From Treponema sp. UBA4267 (GTDB lineage: Bacteria; Spirochaetota; Spirochaetia; Treponematales; Treponemataceae): a stretch of 64,000 bases of DNA. Below, piece after piece: positions 27,254 to 36,233 of this stretch. Every line of letters starts with the position of its first letter. Within the stretch, counting starts at the first letter, position 1. The notes beneath the pieces were generated by a model that saw nothing but the letters and a program-made list of their open reading frames with translations, was not told the origin of the DNA and made no database searches. A program made the position numbers and the translations under genes. Location: the NCBI GenBank assembly GCA_002395155.1, contig DGWD01000042.1, positions 62,001-126,000 of the forward strand. Reading direction: 5' to 3'.

Positions 27254-29134
27254 ATGTCAAAACAGATGATAATGGGCAATCAGGCAATTGCCCTTGGAGC
27301 ACTAAAAGCAGGGGTAAACCTTGTTGCAGGTTATCCTGGTACACCTTCCAGCGAAATTATAGAATTCATTTCAAAATATAAAGATAAGACTGGAACTTAT
27401 GTAGAATGGTCTGTAAACGAAAAAGCTGCTGTTGAAGTTGCAGCAGGTGCATCTTACGCAGGCAGCCGTACTCTGGTAACAATGAAGCAAGTTGGTTTAA
27501 ATGTTGCTTCTGACCCTGTAATGTGTCTTTCCTATGTTGGAGTCAAAGGGGGCATGGTAATTGTTTCAGCTGATGATCCAGGTCCAATTTCCAGCCAAAC
27601 TGAACAGGATACACGCAACTTTGCACAATTTTCTAAAATCCCTTGTTTAGATCCTTCTACCCCACAAGAAGCCTTTGACATGATTCAAGAAGCCTTTGAA
27701 CTTTCAGAAAAATACAATACACCTGTTTTACTTCGTCCTACTACCCGTGTTGACCACGCCTACGAAAGCATGGAATTCCCAGAACTTGAACCATGCCGAA
27801 CAAAAGGAACTTTCGAAAAAGATTCTCAACGCTGGGTAATTTTTCCACGTGCGTCTTACAACAACCATAAAAGAGTTTTTGACCGCAACGAAAACATTTT
27901 ACCTGCCGAATTTTCTAAATCAATTTATAACAAAGTTATTACTTCTGAAGCTAAGGGGGGACAGACCCCTGCTTATGCTGCAGGTGGTATTTCCTACTGC
28001 TATTTAATGGAAGCCTTAGAAAGTCTTAAAGCCCTTTATCCAGAGAATCAGGACTTGCAAAAGGCTTCTGTAATAAAAATTGGAACTCCTTATCCATTCC
28101 CAGCCCCACTGGCCCTGGACTTTATGAAAAAAAATCCGGAAATTACGGTTTTTGAAGAGCTGGACCCTGTAATTGAGCAGAATCTGATTTACCTTTGCGG
28201 TAAAGAAGGACTTTCCTGCAAAATCCACGGAAAGCTAGACAAGAGCGTTCCAGAAGCTGGAGAATTAAGCGTTGAAATAATTAAAAAAATTATCCTAAAA
28301 GATAGGGGACTGTCCCCTCTTGAAGATGAAGTTCAACTTCCTCCTCCAGCCCTTCCAGTCCGACCACCTGTTTTATGTGCAGGCTGTCCACACCGCGGTT
28401 CTTTTTACGCTGTAAAGCAGGCCATGAAGGGCAAGAAAACAGCCTATTGTGGTGATATAGGATGTTACACCTTAGGAAATGCCCAGCCACTTGATATGAC
28501 TGACACCTGTCTTTGTATGGGTGCAGACATCACAATGGCCCAAGGCTTTTACCACAACGAAGAAGACCGACATTGCTTTAGTTTCATTGGTGACTCAACC
28601 TTTTTTGCAAGTGGAATTACAGGCGTTGTAAATGCCGTCTACAATCAGTCACATCAAACAATTTGTATTTTAGATAACTCTACCACCGCTATGACCGGCC
28701 ACCAGCCACATCCAGGAACAGGCGTAACAATGATGGGGCAATTTGTGGATAAAATCTCCATTCCAAAAATTCTTGAAGCAATAGGAGTAAAACCCATTAT
28801 TGAAGTAGATCCTTTTGACCAGAAATCTGCTATTCAGGCTGTTCAAACTGCCAGTCAAGCACCAGGGGTTTCTGCCATCATCTTTAAGTCCCCTTGTATT
28901 TCAATTGCCAGTAAGGTGGGTTACAAATTTCCTTCATCTAAAATAGTTGATGCCAAAAAATGTATCGGCTGTCAAAAATGTATCAAGGAATTAGGCTGTC
29001 CTGCTCTCAGCATTAGTCAGATTAAGAATGATAAAGGCAAGGCTATTGTCGAAATTGACCAGTCTCTTTGTACTGGTTGTGGACTTTGTTCAGGTGTCTG
29101 TCCTGTTAATGCCATAGGAGGAAAAAATGAGTAA
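27254..29134 (+). CDS. iorA: Indolepyruvate:ferredoxin oxidoreductase alpha subunit
   Basis: IorA is the thiamine-diphosphate subunit of an enzyme that converts aryl-pyruvates to aryl-acetyl-CoA with reduction of ferredoxin. The 626 aa protein has an N-terminal pyruvate-ferredoxin-like domain (AGYPGTPSSEIIEF), a TPP-binding domain (GDIGCYTLG, then GDSTFFASG and LDNSTTAMTGHQPHPG), and two C-terminal 4Fe-4S clusters (CIGCQKCIKELGCP and CTGCGLCSGVCP). The stop overlaps iorB. Two copies of the dispersed palindromic motif lie in the coding region (27957-27970 and 28304-28318), encoding variable linker peptides. Confidence 0.95.
   Translation: MSKQMIMGNQAIALGALKAGVNLVAGYPGTPSSEIIEFISKYKDKTGTYVEWSVNEKAAVEVAAGASYAGSRTLVTMKQVGLNVASDPVMCLSYVGVKGGMVIVSADDPGPISSQTEQDTRNFAQFSKIPCLDPSTPQEAFDMIQEAFELSEKYNTPVLLRPTTRVDHAYESMEFPELEPCRTKGTFEKDSQRWVIFPRASYNNHKRVFDRNENILPAEFSKSIYNKVITSEAKGGQTPAYAAGGISYCYLMEALESLKALYPENQDLQKASVIKIGTPYPFPAPLALDFMKKNPEITVFEELDPVIEQNLIYLCGKEGLSCKIHGKLDKSVPEAGELSVEIIKKIILKDRGLSPLEDEVQLPPPALPVRPPVLCAGCPHRGSFYAVKQAMKGKKTAYCGDIGCYTLGNAQPLDMTDTCLCMGADITMAQGFYHNEEDRHCFSFIGDSTFFASGITGVVNAVYNQSHQTICILDNSTTAMTGHQPHPGTGVTMMGQFVDKISIPKILEAIGVKPIIEVDPFDQKSAIQAVQTASQAPGVSAIIFKSPCISIASKVGYKFPSSKIVDAKKCIGCQKCIKELGCPALSISQIKNDKGKAIVEIDQSLCTGCGLCSGVCPVNAIGGKNE
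27957..27970. repeat. Dispersed palindromic motif, first copy in iorA
   Basis: GGGGACAGACCCCT within iorA, encoding GQTP, identical to the tolC copy. Confidence 0.7.
28304..28318. repeat. Dispersed palindromic motif, second copy in iorA
   Basis: AGGGGACTGTCCCCT is a perfect inverted repeat around one central base, in the linker before the Pro-rich segment of iorA. Confidence 0.7.
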
Positions 29135-29693
29135 GAATATTTTGATTTGTGGTGTTGGAGGACAGGGTACAGTTCTGGCTGCAAAAGTTCTTTCCCAAGC
29201 GGCAATTTCCTCTGGTCAACATGTACTTTCAGCAGAAACTATTGGAATGGCTCAGCGTGGTGGTTCCGTTACTAGTCACGTTCGTATTGGCGAAAATATT
29301 TTCTCTCCACTTATTCCAAAAGGACAAGCCGATATTATAATTGCTTTTGAAGCCGCTGAAGCCGCCCGCAATATTTCCTATCTTAAAAAAGGCGGACTTG
29401 TAATTGTAAACAAAAAAGTTGTTCAGCCAACAACCGCAAGCCTTACAGGAACAAGCTTCAACATAAATACAATGATAGAGTATCTGGAAAAAACTGCCGG
29501 ACAGCTTATTGCCGTAGACACAGACCAAGCCTGTAAAGATTTAGGTTCTACCAAGGTTGTAAATATGGTTCTTTTAGGTGCAGCCTGCAAAACTGGTTTA
29601 CTTTCCAAAGATGAGCTCAAGGAAGCTATCAAACTTCTGGTTAAACCTGCTTTTTATGAATTAAATCTGAAAGCTGTAGACTATGTTTCATAA
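29127..29693 (+). CDS. iorB: Indolepyruvate:ferredoxin oxidoreductase beta subunit
   Basis: The 188 aa gamma-type subunit pairs with IorA. The N-terminus ILICGVGGQGTVLAAKVLSQ and the following AETIGMAQRGGSVTSHVRIG are the signatures of the pyruvate/ketoisovalerate:ferredoxin oxidoreductase gamma domain. It overlaps iorA by eight bases. Together with PaaK encoded at 32545 and the upstream thioesterase, it suggests that aromatic amino acids are oxidised through aryl-pyruvates with energy recovery. Confidence 0.94.
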   Translation: MSKNILICGVGGQGTVLAAKVLSQAAISSGQHVLSAETIGMAQRGGSVTSHVRIGENIFSPLIPKGQADIIIAFEAAEAARNISYLKKGGLVIVNKKVVQPTTASLTGTSFNINTMIEYLEKTAGQLIAVDTDQACKDLGSTKVVNMVLLGAACKTGLLSKDELKEAIKLLVKPAFYELNLKAVDYVS

Positions 29694-29745
29694 TTGCAGA
29701 CCTTAATCATAACAGCTTAATTTATACTAATTTTTATAAGTCCTT

Positions 29746-29781
29746 CTTAAGGGTTGTTAGTTGACACTAACAACCCTTAAG
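29746..29781. repeat. Perfect 15 bp inverted repeat at the broken end of pntAA
   Basis: CTTAAGGGTTGTTAG (29746-29760), loop TTGACA, CTAACAACCCTTAAG (29767-29781). No T-run follows in the plus direction, so it is a weak iorB terminator at best. The recognisable pntAA sequence begins at the very next base, so the repeat marks the truncation point. Confidence 0.8.
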
Positions 29782-30544
29782 AGCGGTTTCAATGATGAAG
29801 CTTACAGGACAGCCGGTGCCCAAATAGTAAAAACAGAAGAAGAGGCCTACGATTCAAGCTGTTTCTTTGGAAATGATTCCTCGTACTACCCTAGCCCAAA
29901 AGATGGACGTTCAGTCATCTCAAACATCTTTGGCTGGTTATGTTGCAGGTCTTCAGGCAATAGCTACAGCAAAACGACTTGGTGCCCGTGTAGATGCCTT
30001 TGATACCCGTCCAGTAGTAGAGGAACAAGTAAAATCCCTTGGTGCATCCTTTGTTAAAATCGATTTGGGAGAAATGGGGCAGACAGCCCAAGGCTACGCA
30101 AAAGAGCTGACTCCAGAACAAATTGCAAAGCAGAAGGAAGGGCAGGCAAAGGTTTGCAAACGTTCCAACATCGTCATCACTACTGCAAAAGTATTTGGTC
30201 GCAAAGCTCCTCGCCTTATTGAAAAGTCCGTTCTTGACCGTATGATGCCGGGCTCAATTGTTGTTGATATGGCAGTTTCTACCGGTGGAAACGTAGAAGG
30301 TTCCAAGCTATTTGAAGATGTAGTAACAGAAAATGGGGTGACAATTATGTCGGGCGACTTGCTTGAACGACAAGTTCCATACGATGCTTCAAAAATGTTT
30401 TCAGGAAATATTACGGCCTTCCTAACTCACTTCTATAACAAAGAAAAAAAAGAAATGGAAGTTCGACTGGAAGATGAAATAATGAAGGGTTGTCTGCTTA
30501 CAAAAGGCGGCCAGATTATTCACGAAAGATTTATAAATAAATAG
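29782..30544 (+). pseudogene. pntAA: NAD(P) transhydrogenase alpha subunit (pntAA) remnant
   Basis: The sequence is clearly PntAA but has pieces missing. It begins at SGFNDEAYRTAGAQIVKTEE, so about the first 30 residues and the start codon are gone. A deletion of roughly 45 residues after EEAY shifts the frame into TIQAVSLEMIPR. Next, SLAGY is joined in frame to VAGLQAIATAKRLG, losing about 35 residues that include the NAD-binding GxGxxG loop. From there to the stop at 30544 the protein looks normal (DMAVSTGGNVEGS). It cannot encode a functional NAD-binding subunit. The deletion sizes are estimates from remembered PntAA sequences. Confidence 0.85.
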
Positions 30545-30552
30545 GAGTACAT

Positions 30553-31741
30553 ATGGATATAATGCTGATTTTTGTTTTTGTAATTTCAGCCTTTCTTGGA
30601 ATCGAATTAATTTCAAAAGTTCCTTCTCAGCTTCACACACCTTTAATGTCGGGAACTAACGCCATTTCTGGAATTACTGTTGTTGGTGCCATCACCGTTA
30701 CAGCCGTGAACGTCGGTGGAAAAGTGGGGCTTGTTTTAGGTTTTCTTGCAATTGTTTTTGCTACAATAAATGTAATCGGTGGTTACATGGTTTCTTGTAT
30801 ATTCTTTATCCGTGGTATTAAGCTGCTTGGAAAAACCGACACTGCCCGCAAGGGAAATCTTTATTCTTCAATTGGTATGCTAATTGCATGTGTTACAGTT
30901 CTTTGTGAAAAAGAAGTTTTAGATTCTTGGAGCTTAAATATTCTTGAAAACGGATATTTTTACGTTGCAGCGGCCATACTTATTGGAGGATTGATTGGTG
31001 CAATTGCTTTTACTGGTTCTGTAGTTGCCTGGGGCAAACTTAGTGGAAAAATGTTCAAAAAGAATGTTGCAATTCCTGGAAAAAACATAGTGAACGCGAT
31101 ACTTGCTTTTATAGGTCTTGCAGGAATTGTCGCTTACGCTTTCTTTGAAGACACACCATGCGGAGGAATTACCTTTGCCGGATTTGCAATCAATAATACT
31201 GTTCTTGTAGTTTCTGGCTGTTTGGTAGGTGCTTCTGGACTTATTCTTACTTTGGGCTGCAAAAAATGTTGTAGTTATTCCTGGTTACGGGATGGCTGTT
31301 GCTCAGGCACAACACGCAGTAAAAGAATTATGTGACAAACTGGAAGATAATGGAGCCGAGGTGAACTTTGCAATTCACCCTGTTGCCGGTCGTATGCCTG
31401 GACATATGAACGTTTTACTCGCAGAAGCCAATGTCCCTTACGAACAGCTAAAAACTGCTGATGAAATGAATCCACAAATGAGTAATGTTGACGTAGCGAT
31501 AGTAATTGGTACAAATGATGTAGTTAACCCAGATGCCATTAATGACCAGTCATCCCCACTTTATGGTATGCCAATTGTAAATGCATTCGAAGCTAAAACT
31601 GTATTTGTTTTGAAGCGTGGTAAAGGAACAGGTTTCTCTGGACTGGAAAACCCTCTATTTACAAATGATAATACCGTAATGATTTACGGCGATGCAAAGG
31701 CAAATGTAACAAGTCTTGCCAGTGAATTTGAAAATGCATAA
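30553..31741 (+). pseudogene. pntB: Transhydrogenase pntAB-pntB remnant, fused and frameshifted
   Basis: The ATG at 30553 has AGGAG and opens PntAB (VPSQLHTPLMSGTNAISGI). PntAB ends early at INVIGGYMVS and runs directly into PntB (FFIRGIKLLGKTDTARKGNL). Further blocks typical of PntB are absent: the segment containing the MTAMPQLVA motif before IGAIAFTGSVVAWGKLSG, the segment before FAINNTVLVVSG, and about 45 residues after VGASGLILTL. The last loss also shifts the frame, and the NADP-binding domain (VVVIPGYGMAVAQAQHAVKE) continues in another frame to the stop at 31741. What remains is well conserved, so decay looks recent or unusual. Confidence 0.85.
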
Positions 31742-31771
31742 AAGTTTTCTTTTCTAAAAACGACTCATATA

Positions 31772-31808
31772 ATGTCCTAGAAAATCTTTAACTAGGACAT
31801 ATTTTTTT
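31772..31808 (+). terminator. Rho-independent terminator after the pnt remnant
   Basis: Stem ATGTCCTAG (31772-31780) / CTAGGACAT (31792-31800) followed by a seven-T run (31802-31808). The pnt transcript still ends in an intact terminator. Confidence 0.85.
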
Positions 31809-31819
31809 CTTTTAAAATA

Positions 31820-31885
31820 TTGTACACAATTTAATTGACAACTTTTATATTTAATGCTATATTTATCTTGTACACAATTGAATTG
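31820..31885 (+). promoter_or_regulatory. Glutathione peroxidase promoter with twin operator repeats
   Basis: TTGACA (31835-31840) and TATATT (31858-31863) are 17 bp apart. The 18 bp repeat TTGTACACAATTKAATTG occurs twice, at 31820-31837 overlapping the -35 element and at 31868-31885 just after the -10 element. The repeat contains CAATT-AATTG half sites like those bound by OhrR/MarR-type peroxide sensors. Placement on both sides of the promoter is what a repressor would use. Confidence 0.65.
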
Positions 31886-31918
31886 GGCTAAACTTAATCA
31901 CAATATACAGAGGTTTAT

Positions 31919-32398
31919 ATGGGAATTTACGATTTTACAGTTAAAGCAATGGATGGATCTGATGTTTCATTATCAGAATATAAAGGCAAAGTTTTACTTA
32001 TAGTTAATACTGCAACAGGATGTGGTTTTACTCCACAGTATAAAGGACTTCAATCTCTTTACGATAAATACAAGGATAAGGGATTTGAAATTTTAGACTT
32101 TCCATGCAATCAGTTTGCAAATCAGGCTCCTGAAAACGAAGAAGAAATTCATACATTCTGTACAGGCCGTTTTGGAATTAAATTTCCACAGTTCGCAAAA
32201 ATTGATGTTAACGGAAAAAATGAATCACCACTTTATACATACCTCAAATCTCAGAAAAAGGGCTGTTTTTCTTCAAAAATCAAATGGAACTTCTCTAAAT
32301 TCCTTGTAACAAAAGATGGCCAGGTTGTAGAAAGATTTGCTCCAACTGACACACCAGAAAAAATCGATTCTTATATAGAAAAACTTTTGAACGCATAG
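31919..32398 (+). CDS. Glutathione peroxidase family protein (Cys type)
   Basis: The 159 aa thioredoxin-fold peroxidase resembles BtuE/Gpo-like enzymes. The active-site region is NTATGCGFTPQYKGLQSLY with Cys as peroxidatic residue, FPCNQFANQAP supplies the Gln, and IKWNFSKFLV supplies the Trp-Asn pair of the catalytic tetrad. In anaerobes such enzymes usually use thioredoxin. It is a single-gene unit between two terminators, with a ribosome binding site AGAGG. Confidence 0.93.
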   Translation: MGIYDFTVKAMDGSDVSLSEYKGKVLLIVNTATGCGFTPQYKGLQSLYDKYKDKGFEILDFPCNQFANQAPENEEEIHTFCTGRFGIKFPQFAKIDVNGKNESPLYTYLKSQKKGCFSSKIKWNFSKFLVTKDGQVVERFAPTDTPEKIDSYIEKLLNA

Positions 32399-32447
32399 TC
32401 CAAAGTTTTATAAATATTTAAGAAATATACTCCTTTTTTATGACTAG

Positions 32448-32490
32448 CCTGCACCGGACCCCTCCTAACCCACCCCGATGCAGGTTTTTT
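32448..32490 (+). terminator. Rho-independent terminator of the glutathione peroxidase gene
   Basis: Stem CCTGCACCGG (32448-32457) pairs with CCCGATGCAGG (32474-32484), followed by a T6 run. It lies 49 bases after the stop. Confidence 0.75.
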
Positions 32491-32544
32491 ATTTGACTAC
32501 AAGCCTTTCTCGTGTTACTATAAATAGTAACTTAGGAGCAAAAA

Positions 32545-33789
32545 ATGAAATTATCAGAAAAACAGTTAGAACAAATAAGAGCACAGATTAAGAGAGTAAA
32601 AGCGTGCGGTAATCCTTTTTATACAGAAAGATTCAAGAATGTTAATCCAGAAGATATAAAAACACAGGAAGATTTCGAAAACTTAGTTCCATTCTGTAGC
32701 AAGCAGGATTTAAGAGATGCTTATCCACTTGGATTAGCAGCAGTTCCAGAAGAAGAAATTGTACGTATCCACTCGTCATCTGGAACAACAGGTGCACCAG
32801 TAATCATTCCTTACACACAAAAAGACGTAGATGACTGGGCCACAATGTTTGCCCGCTGTTATGAATTAGCAGGAATTACAAAAAAAGATAGAATACAAAT
32901 CACTCCAGGTTATGGACTTTGGACTGCAGGAATCGGTTTCCAGGCCGGTTGTGAAAAACTTGGTGCAATGGCTATTCCAATGGGACCAGGAAATACCGAA
33001 AAACAGTTACAGATGATGCAGGATCTCCAGTCAACAGTCATCTGTGCAACATCATCTTATGCCTTACTTTTAGCAGAACAGGTAGAAGCCCGCGGAATTG
33101 GAAAAAATATCAAATTAAGAAAGGGTATCATTGGTTCTGAACGCTGGGGCGAAAAAATGCGCAACCGAATCCAGAAAATTTTTGGAATCGAGCTGTATGA
33201 TATTTACGGACTTACAGAATGTTACGGTCCAGGAATTGGTATAAACTGTGACAAATCTGATGCAGGAATGCACATTTTTGATGATTATGTTTATGTAGAA
33301 ATTCTTGACCCACAGACAGGAAAACCAGTACCAGAAGGACAAATAGGAGAAATCTGTCTTACAACTTTAGTTAAAGAAGGTGCTCCTTTATTCCGTTTCA
33401 GAACTCATGATCTTGCATCCTTTATTACAGAAAAGTGTCCATGTGGCCGCTCATACCCAAGAATCTCACAGATTATGGGACGTAGTGATGATATGGTAAA
33501 AGTAAAAGGAAACATCATCTTCCCAAGTACAATTGAAGATGTAATCAAAGCTGTTCCTGGAGCTTCAAGTGAATACCGTGCAGTAGTTGAACATGTTGAC
33601 GGAAAAGACCAGATGACAATTATGGTAGAAGTAGAAGGTGGTACTGACCGCACAGAAGTTGCCCTTGATATTCAGTACAACTTTAAGCAGAAGTACAATA
33701 TGACTCCAAAAGTTGAAGTTGTGGGCCTTGGTGAACTTCCACGTTCCGAAAAGAAAACCAAACGAATTGAAGACAGAAGATATAACTAA
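32545..33789 (+). CDS. paaK: Phenylacetate-CoA ligase
   Basis: This adenylate-forming enzyme interconverts aryl-acetate, CoA and ATP with aryl-acetyl-CoA. The 414 aa protein has the P-loop-like motif IHSSSGTTGAPVIIPYTQKD, the acyl-adenylate motif DIYGLTECYGPG, and a C-terminal lid with GRSDDMVKVKGNIIFPSTIE. Family paralogues next to indolepyruvate oxidoreductase genes are thought to run in the ATP-forming direction or to salvage aryl acids. Here iorAB is 3 kb upstream on the same strand. It has AGGAG before the ATG. Confidence 0.93.
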   Translation: MKLSEKQLEQIRAQIKRVKACGNPFYTERFKNVNPEDIKTQEDFENLVPFCSKQDLRDAYPLGLAAVPEEEIVRIHSSSGTTGAPVIIPYTQKDVDDWATMFARCYELAGITKKDRIQITPGYGLWTAGIGFQAGCEKLGAMAIPMGPGNTEKQLQMMQDLQSTVICATSSYALLLAEQVEARGIGKNIKLRKGIIGSERWGEKMRNRIQKIFGIELYDIYGLTECYGPGIGINCDKSDAGMHIFDDYVYVEILDPQTGKPVPEGQIGEICLTTLVKEGAPLFRFRTHDLASFITEKCPCGRSYPRISQIMGRSDDMVKVKGNIIFPSTIEDVIKAVPGASSEYRAVVEHVDGKDQMTIMVEVEGGTDRTEVALDIQYNFKQKYNMTPKVEVVGLGELPRSEKKTKRIEDRRYN

Positions 33790-33818
33790 GTCTTCTTCAA
33801 ATAAAAAATAAACCACAA

Positions 33819-33857
33819 AAAAAAGGCTTTTCTAAACTAATAGAAAAGCCTTTTTTA
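33819..33857. terminator. Bidirectional terminator between paaK and the sugar ABC operon
   Basis: Perfect 14 bp stem AAAAGGCTTTTCTA (33821-33834) / TAGAAAAGCCTTTT (33841-33854) with A-run before and T-run after. It can serve both converging transcripts. Confidence 0.88.
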
Positions 33858-33878
33858 TAACAGATGTAATTATTTAGA

Positions 33879-34817
33879 TTACTCTTTTACACCACCAGCA
33901 GTTGAACCAGCAATGATGTAACGTGACAGACAGAAGTAAACAATCATCAGTGGGATAATTGCTAAAGTCATTAACATATAGTTAATACCTTGGTCATTGT
34001 TCAAATAATCAGCATTACGAGCATTAGCAATTACAATAGGTACAGTCCACTTTGATTTTGAAGAAATTACTAAGGCAGGAATGAAGTAGTTATTCCAAGA
34101 ACTTACGAAAGAGAAAATTGCCTGAACAGCAATTGCAGGTTTCATCATTGGAATAACAATTCTGTTGAAAGTACGGAATTCGTTACAACCATCAACACGA
34201 GCTGCTTCTACAATTGAATATGGAAGTGTTGCTTCCATTGACTGATACATATAGAAGAAAACTATAGGAGCTGCAATTGAAGGAACAATCAAGCCAATAT
34301 AATTATTCATTAAACCAAGTTTAGTTAACAATCTCAAGAAACCAAGAGTTGAAACCTGTGTAGGTACCATCATAACAGCCATAATAAACTTAAATGCAAA
34401 ACTCTTACCTTTAAAGTTGTACATATAAATACCATAAGAAGTCATTGCAGAGAAATAAGTTGTAAAACAAGCTGTAAGTGTAGCAATAATTACAGAGTTC
34501 AACATACCCTTTAAGATTGGATAGTTTTCTGCATAGTTACCAGTCTTTGAAGAAAGAGCTACTCCATATTTTTGCAATACATTCTGCCAATAAGCAGAAT
34601 CTGTATTTTTATCAATTGCCAGATTTACAAAGTTTCTAATAAAAGAAGCTCCAGGTAAAGCTGAAAAACCTAACTGAATCTGCATATGAGAGCGAGTACA
34701 GTTAATAATCATGATATAGAATGGGAACAAAGAGATTATGGCCAACAGAACTAAAACTATATAGCACAAAACTCGTTTAACGCCCAGGTTTCTACTTTGA
34801 CTTTGAATCTTTTCCAT
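33879..34817 (-). CDS. ABC sugar transporter permease (MalG-like)
   Basis: The 312 aa inner-membrane permease has six predicted helices and the EAA loop VEAARVDGCNEFRTFNRIVIPMMKP (quoted here only as EAARVDG near residue 207) that contacts the ATPase. The sequence before TM2 contains an enlarged periplasmic loop (about 55-110). It is the last gene of the binding protein/permease/permease operon. No ATPase gene is present, so a shared MsmK/UgpC-type ATPase encoded elsewhere is assumed. Confidence 0.93.
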   Translation of the reverse strand: MEKIQSQSRNLGVKRVLCYIVLVLLAIISLFPFYIMIINCTRSHMQIQLGFSALPGASFIRNFVNLAIDKNTDSAYWQNVLQKYGVALSSKTGNYAENYPILKGMLNSVIIATLTACFTTYFSAMTSYGIYMYNFKGKSFAFKFIMAVMMVPTQVSTLGFLRLLTKLGLMNNYIGLIVPSIAAPIVFFYMYQSMEATLPYSIVEAARVDGCNEFRTFNRIVIPMMKPAIAVQAIFSFVSSWNNYFIPALVISSKSKWTVPIVIANARNADYLNNDQGINYMLMTLAIIPLMIVYFCLSRYIIAGSTAGGVKE

Positions 34818-34827
34818 AACTTTTCTC

Positions 34828-36102
34828 CTAGCGTTTATTCTGATAATTCTTCATTGTCATTCTATATACAAGAGCACTTAATACACCTGTAATAGCAAAG
34901 ATAATGATAGATGTAACTCCGGCAGGACCGTAGTTCTTACTTGCCAAATGCTTATTCAACTTCATAATAATAGTCATTGTTGTTCGGTTTGGAGTACCAA
35001 ATCCATTTGTTAAAATCTGAGGTACATCAAACATCTGAATACCACCAATAAGAGAAGTAATAAGTACATAAACAAAGATTGGAAGCAATAAAGGAATTGT
35101 AATCTTAAAGAAAATCTTTAATGATGAAGCACCATCAATACGAGCAGCTTCAAACAAACTATTATCAATACCCATTACACCAGCCATAAGAAGGATTGTT
35201 GTATTTCCATACCACATCAAGAAGTTCATTGTAGCAACAAGACCTCTTGTCCAACCTGTAGAAGAGAAGAAACGAACTGGTTCCATCGCTGGAACTGTTC
35301 CAGCTGCAATTTCTGACGCATTCATATTATTGTAAATACTCTTAAGAATTGAGTTTACAGGACCATTTGGCGAGAAAAGTGCTACGAAAAGCATGGCAAA
35401 TGCAGCCGCCATGATAAGGTTAGGCATGTAAATTACAGTCTTAAAGAACTGCTGACACTTAAGTCTAAGTTCTGTATTTGTAAACCATACAGCTAATATA
35501 AGTGAAACCAAAATCTGTGGAATAAATCCAAGAACCCACATGATAATGGTATTAAGGAAGTAACGTCCCATGTTATCACTTTTAGAGAAGACAATACTTA
35601 TATTTCTTGAAAAAGCTGAAACTTTACAAGTAATCTGTTTTTTTGCCTTTTCTAATACAGTCTGAGGTGTGCTACCCCTTTTTATTTCTTTATCAACCAT
35701 TTTTGAAATATCTTTGTAATATGCTTCTACATCCATACTACCGTCAATTCCAACAATAGCTTCTTTTATTTCATCTTTAATATCAACAGTAAGTGTATTA
35801 CCATTTTCATCATATTTTACTATTAAGTCATCTAATGCATAAGCTGCATCATCAAATTCCCAACTATAATCGTTGTAACTACCTGTAAAATACTTATAAA
35901 CTCTGAATGAAGGACCAATTTCCTCCAAACCTATACGATAGTACTCAAAAAAACTATAAACAAATGTTGTTACTAATGGAATTAATGAAAAAACTACATA
36001 AATTAAAAAGAATGGAGCAATAAAGAAATAGCCCCAACGATCATACTGAATTGTATGCTTTTTTTTGGCTTTCTTAACTGCTACTTTGTTGTTGTCTGCC
36101 AT
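34828..36102 (-). CDS. ABC sugar transporter permease (MalF-like) with large periplasmic loop
   Basis: At 424 aa this is longer than the usual 290-300 aa for the family. The first helix (residues about 30-52) is followed by a charged insert of about 130 residues (ALDDLIVKYDENGNTL and onward) before TM2 at about 190, reminiscent of the MalF P2 domain. Five more helices follow and the EAA loop is FEAARIDGASSLKIFFKITI. It lies 10 bases upstream of the second permease gene. The loop may contact the binding protein. Confidence 0.92.
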   Translation of the reverse strand: MADNNKVAVKKAKKKHTIQYDRWGYFFIAPFFLIYVVFSLIPLVTTFVYSFFEYYRIGLEEIGPSFRVYKYFTGSYNDYSWEFDDAAYALDDLIVKYDENGNTLTVDIKDEIKEAIVGIDGSMDVEAYYKDISKMVDKEIKRGSTPQTVLEKAKKQITCKVSAFSRNISIVFSKSDNMGRYFLNTIIMWVLGFIPQILVSLILAVWFTNTELRLKCQQFFKTVIYMPNLIMAAAFAMLFVALFSPNGPVNSILKSIYNNMNASEIAAGTVPAMEPVRFFSSTGWTRGLVATMNFLMWYGNTTILLMAGVMGIDNSLFEAARIDGASSLKIFFKITIPLLLPIFVYVLITSLIGGIQMFDVPQILTNGFGTPNRTTMTIIMKLNKHLASKNYGPAGVTSIIIFAITGVLSALVYRMTMKNYQNKR

Positions 36103-36171
36103 ACTGTCCCCTTGTCTTTAATTGGAAGGTAAAAGATCTTTTTTAATTAGATTTATCTGTAACATTTGAAA

Positions 36172-36208
36172 AAAAAAGGGAGGATGCTTTTCAGCAAGCC
36201 TCCCTTTT
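36172..36208 (-). terminator. Intra-operon hairpin or attenuating terminator after the binding-protein gene
   Basis: Stem AAAAGGGAGG (36175-36184) / CCTCCCTTTT (36199-36208); on the minus strand a T-run follows. Sitting between binding protein and permeases, it probably lets the binding protein be made in excess. Confidence 0.7.
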
Positions 36209-36233
36209 AACTATTCTAAATTAGAAGCTAAAT

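Noticed and set aside
29746..29781. Insertion sequence responsible for breaking pntAA
   Set aside because: Only a 36 bp perfect inverted repeat is present, with no transposase or target duplication visible; it is reported as a repeat only.
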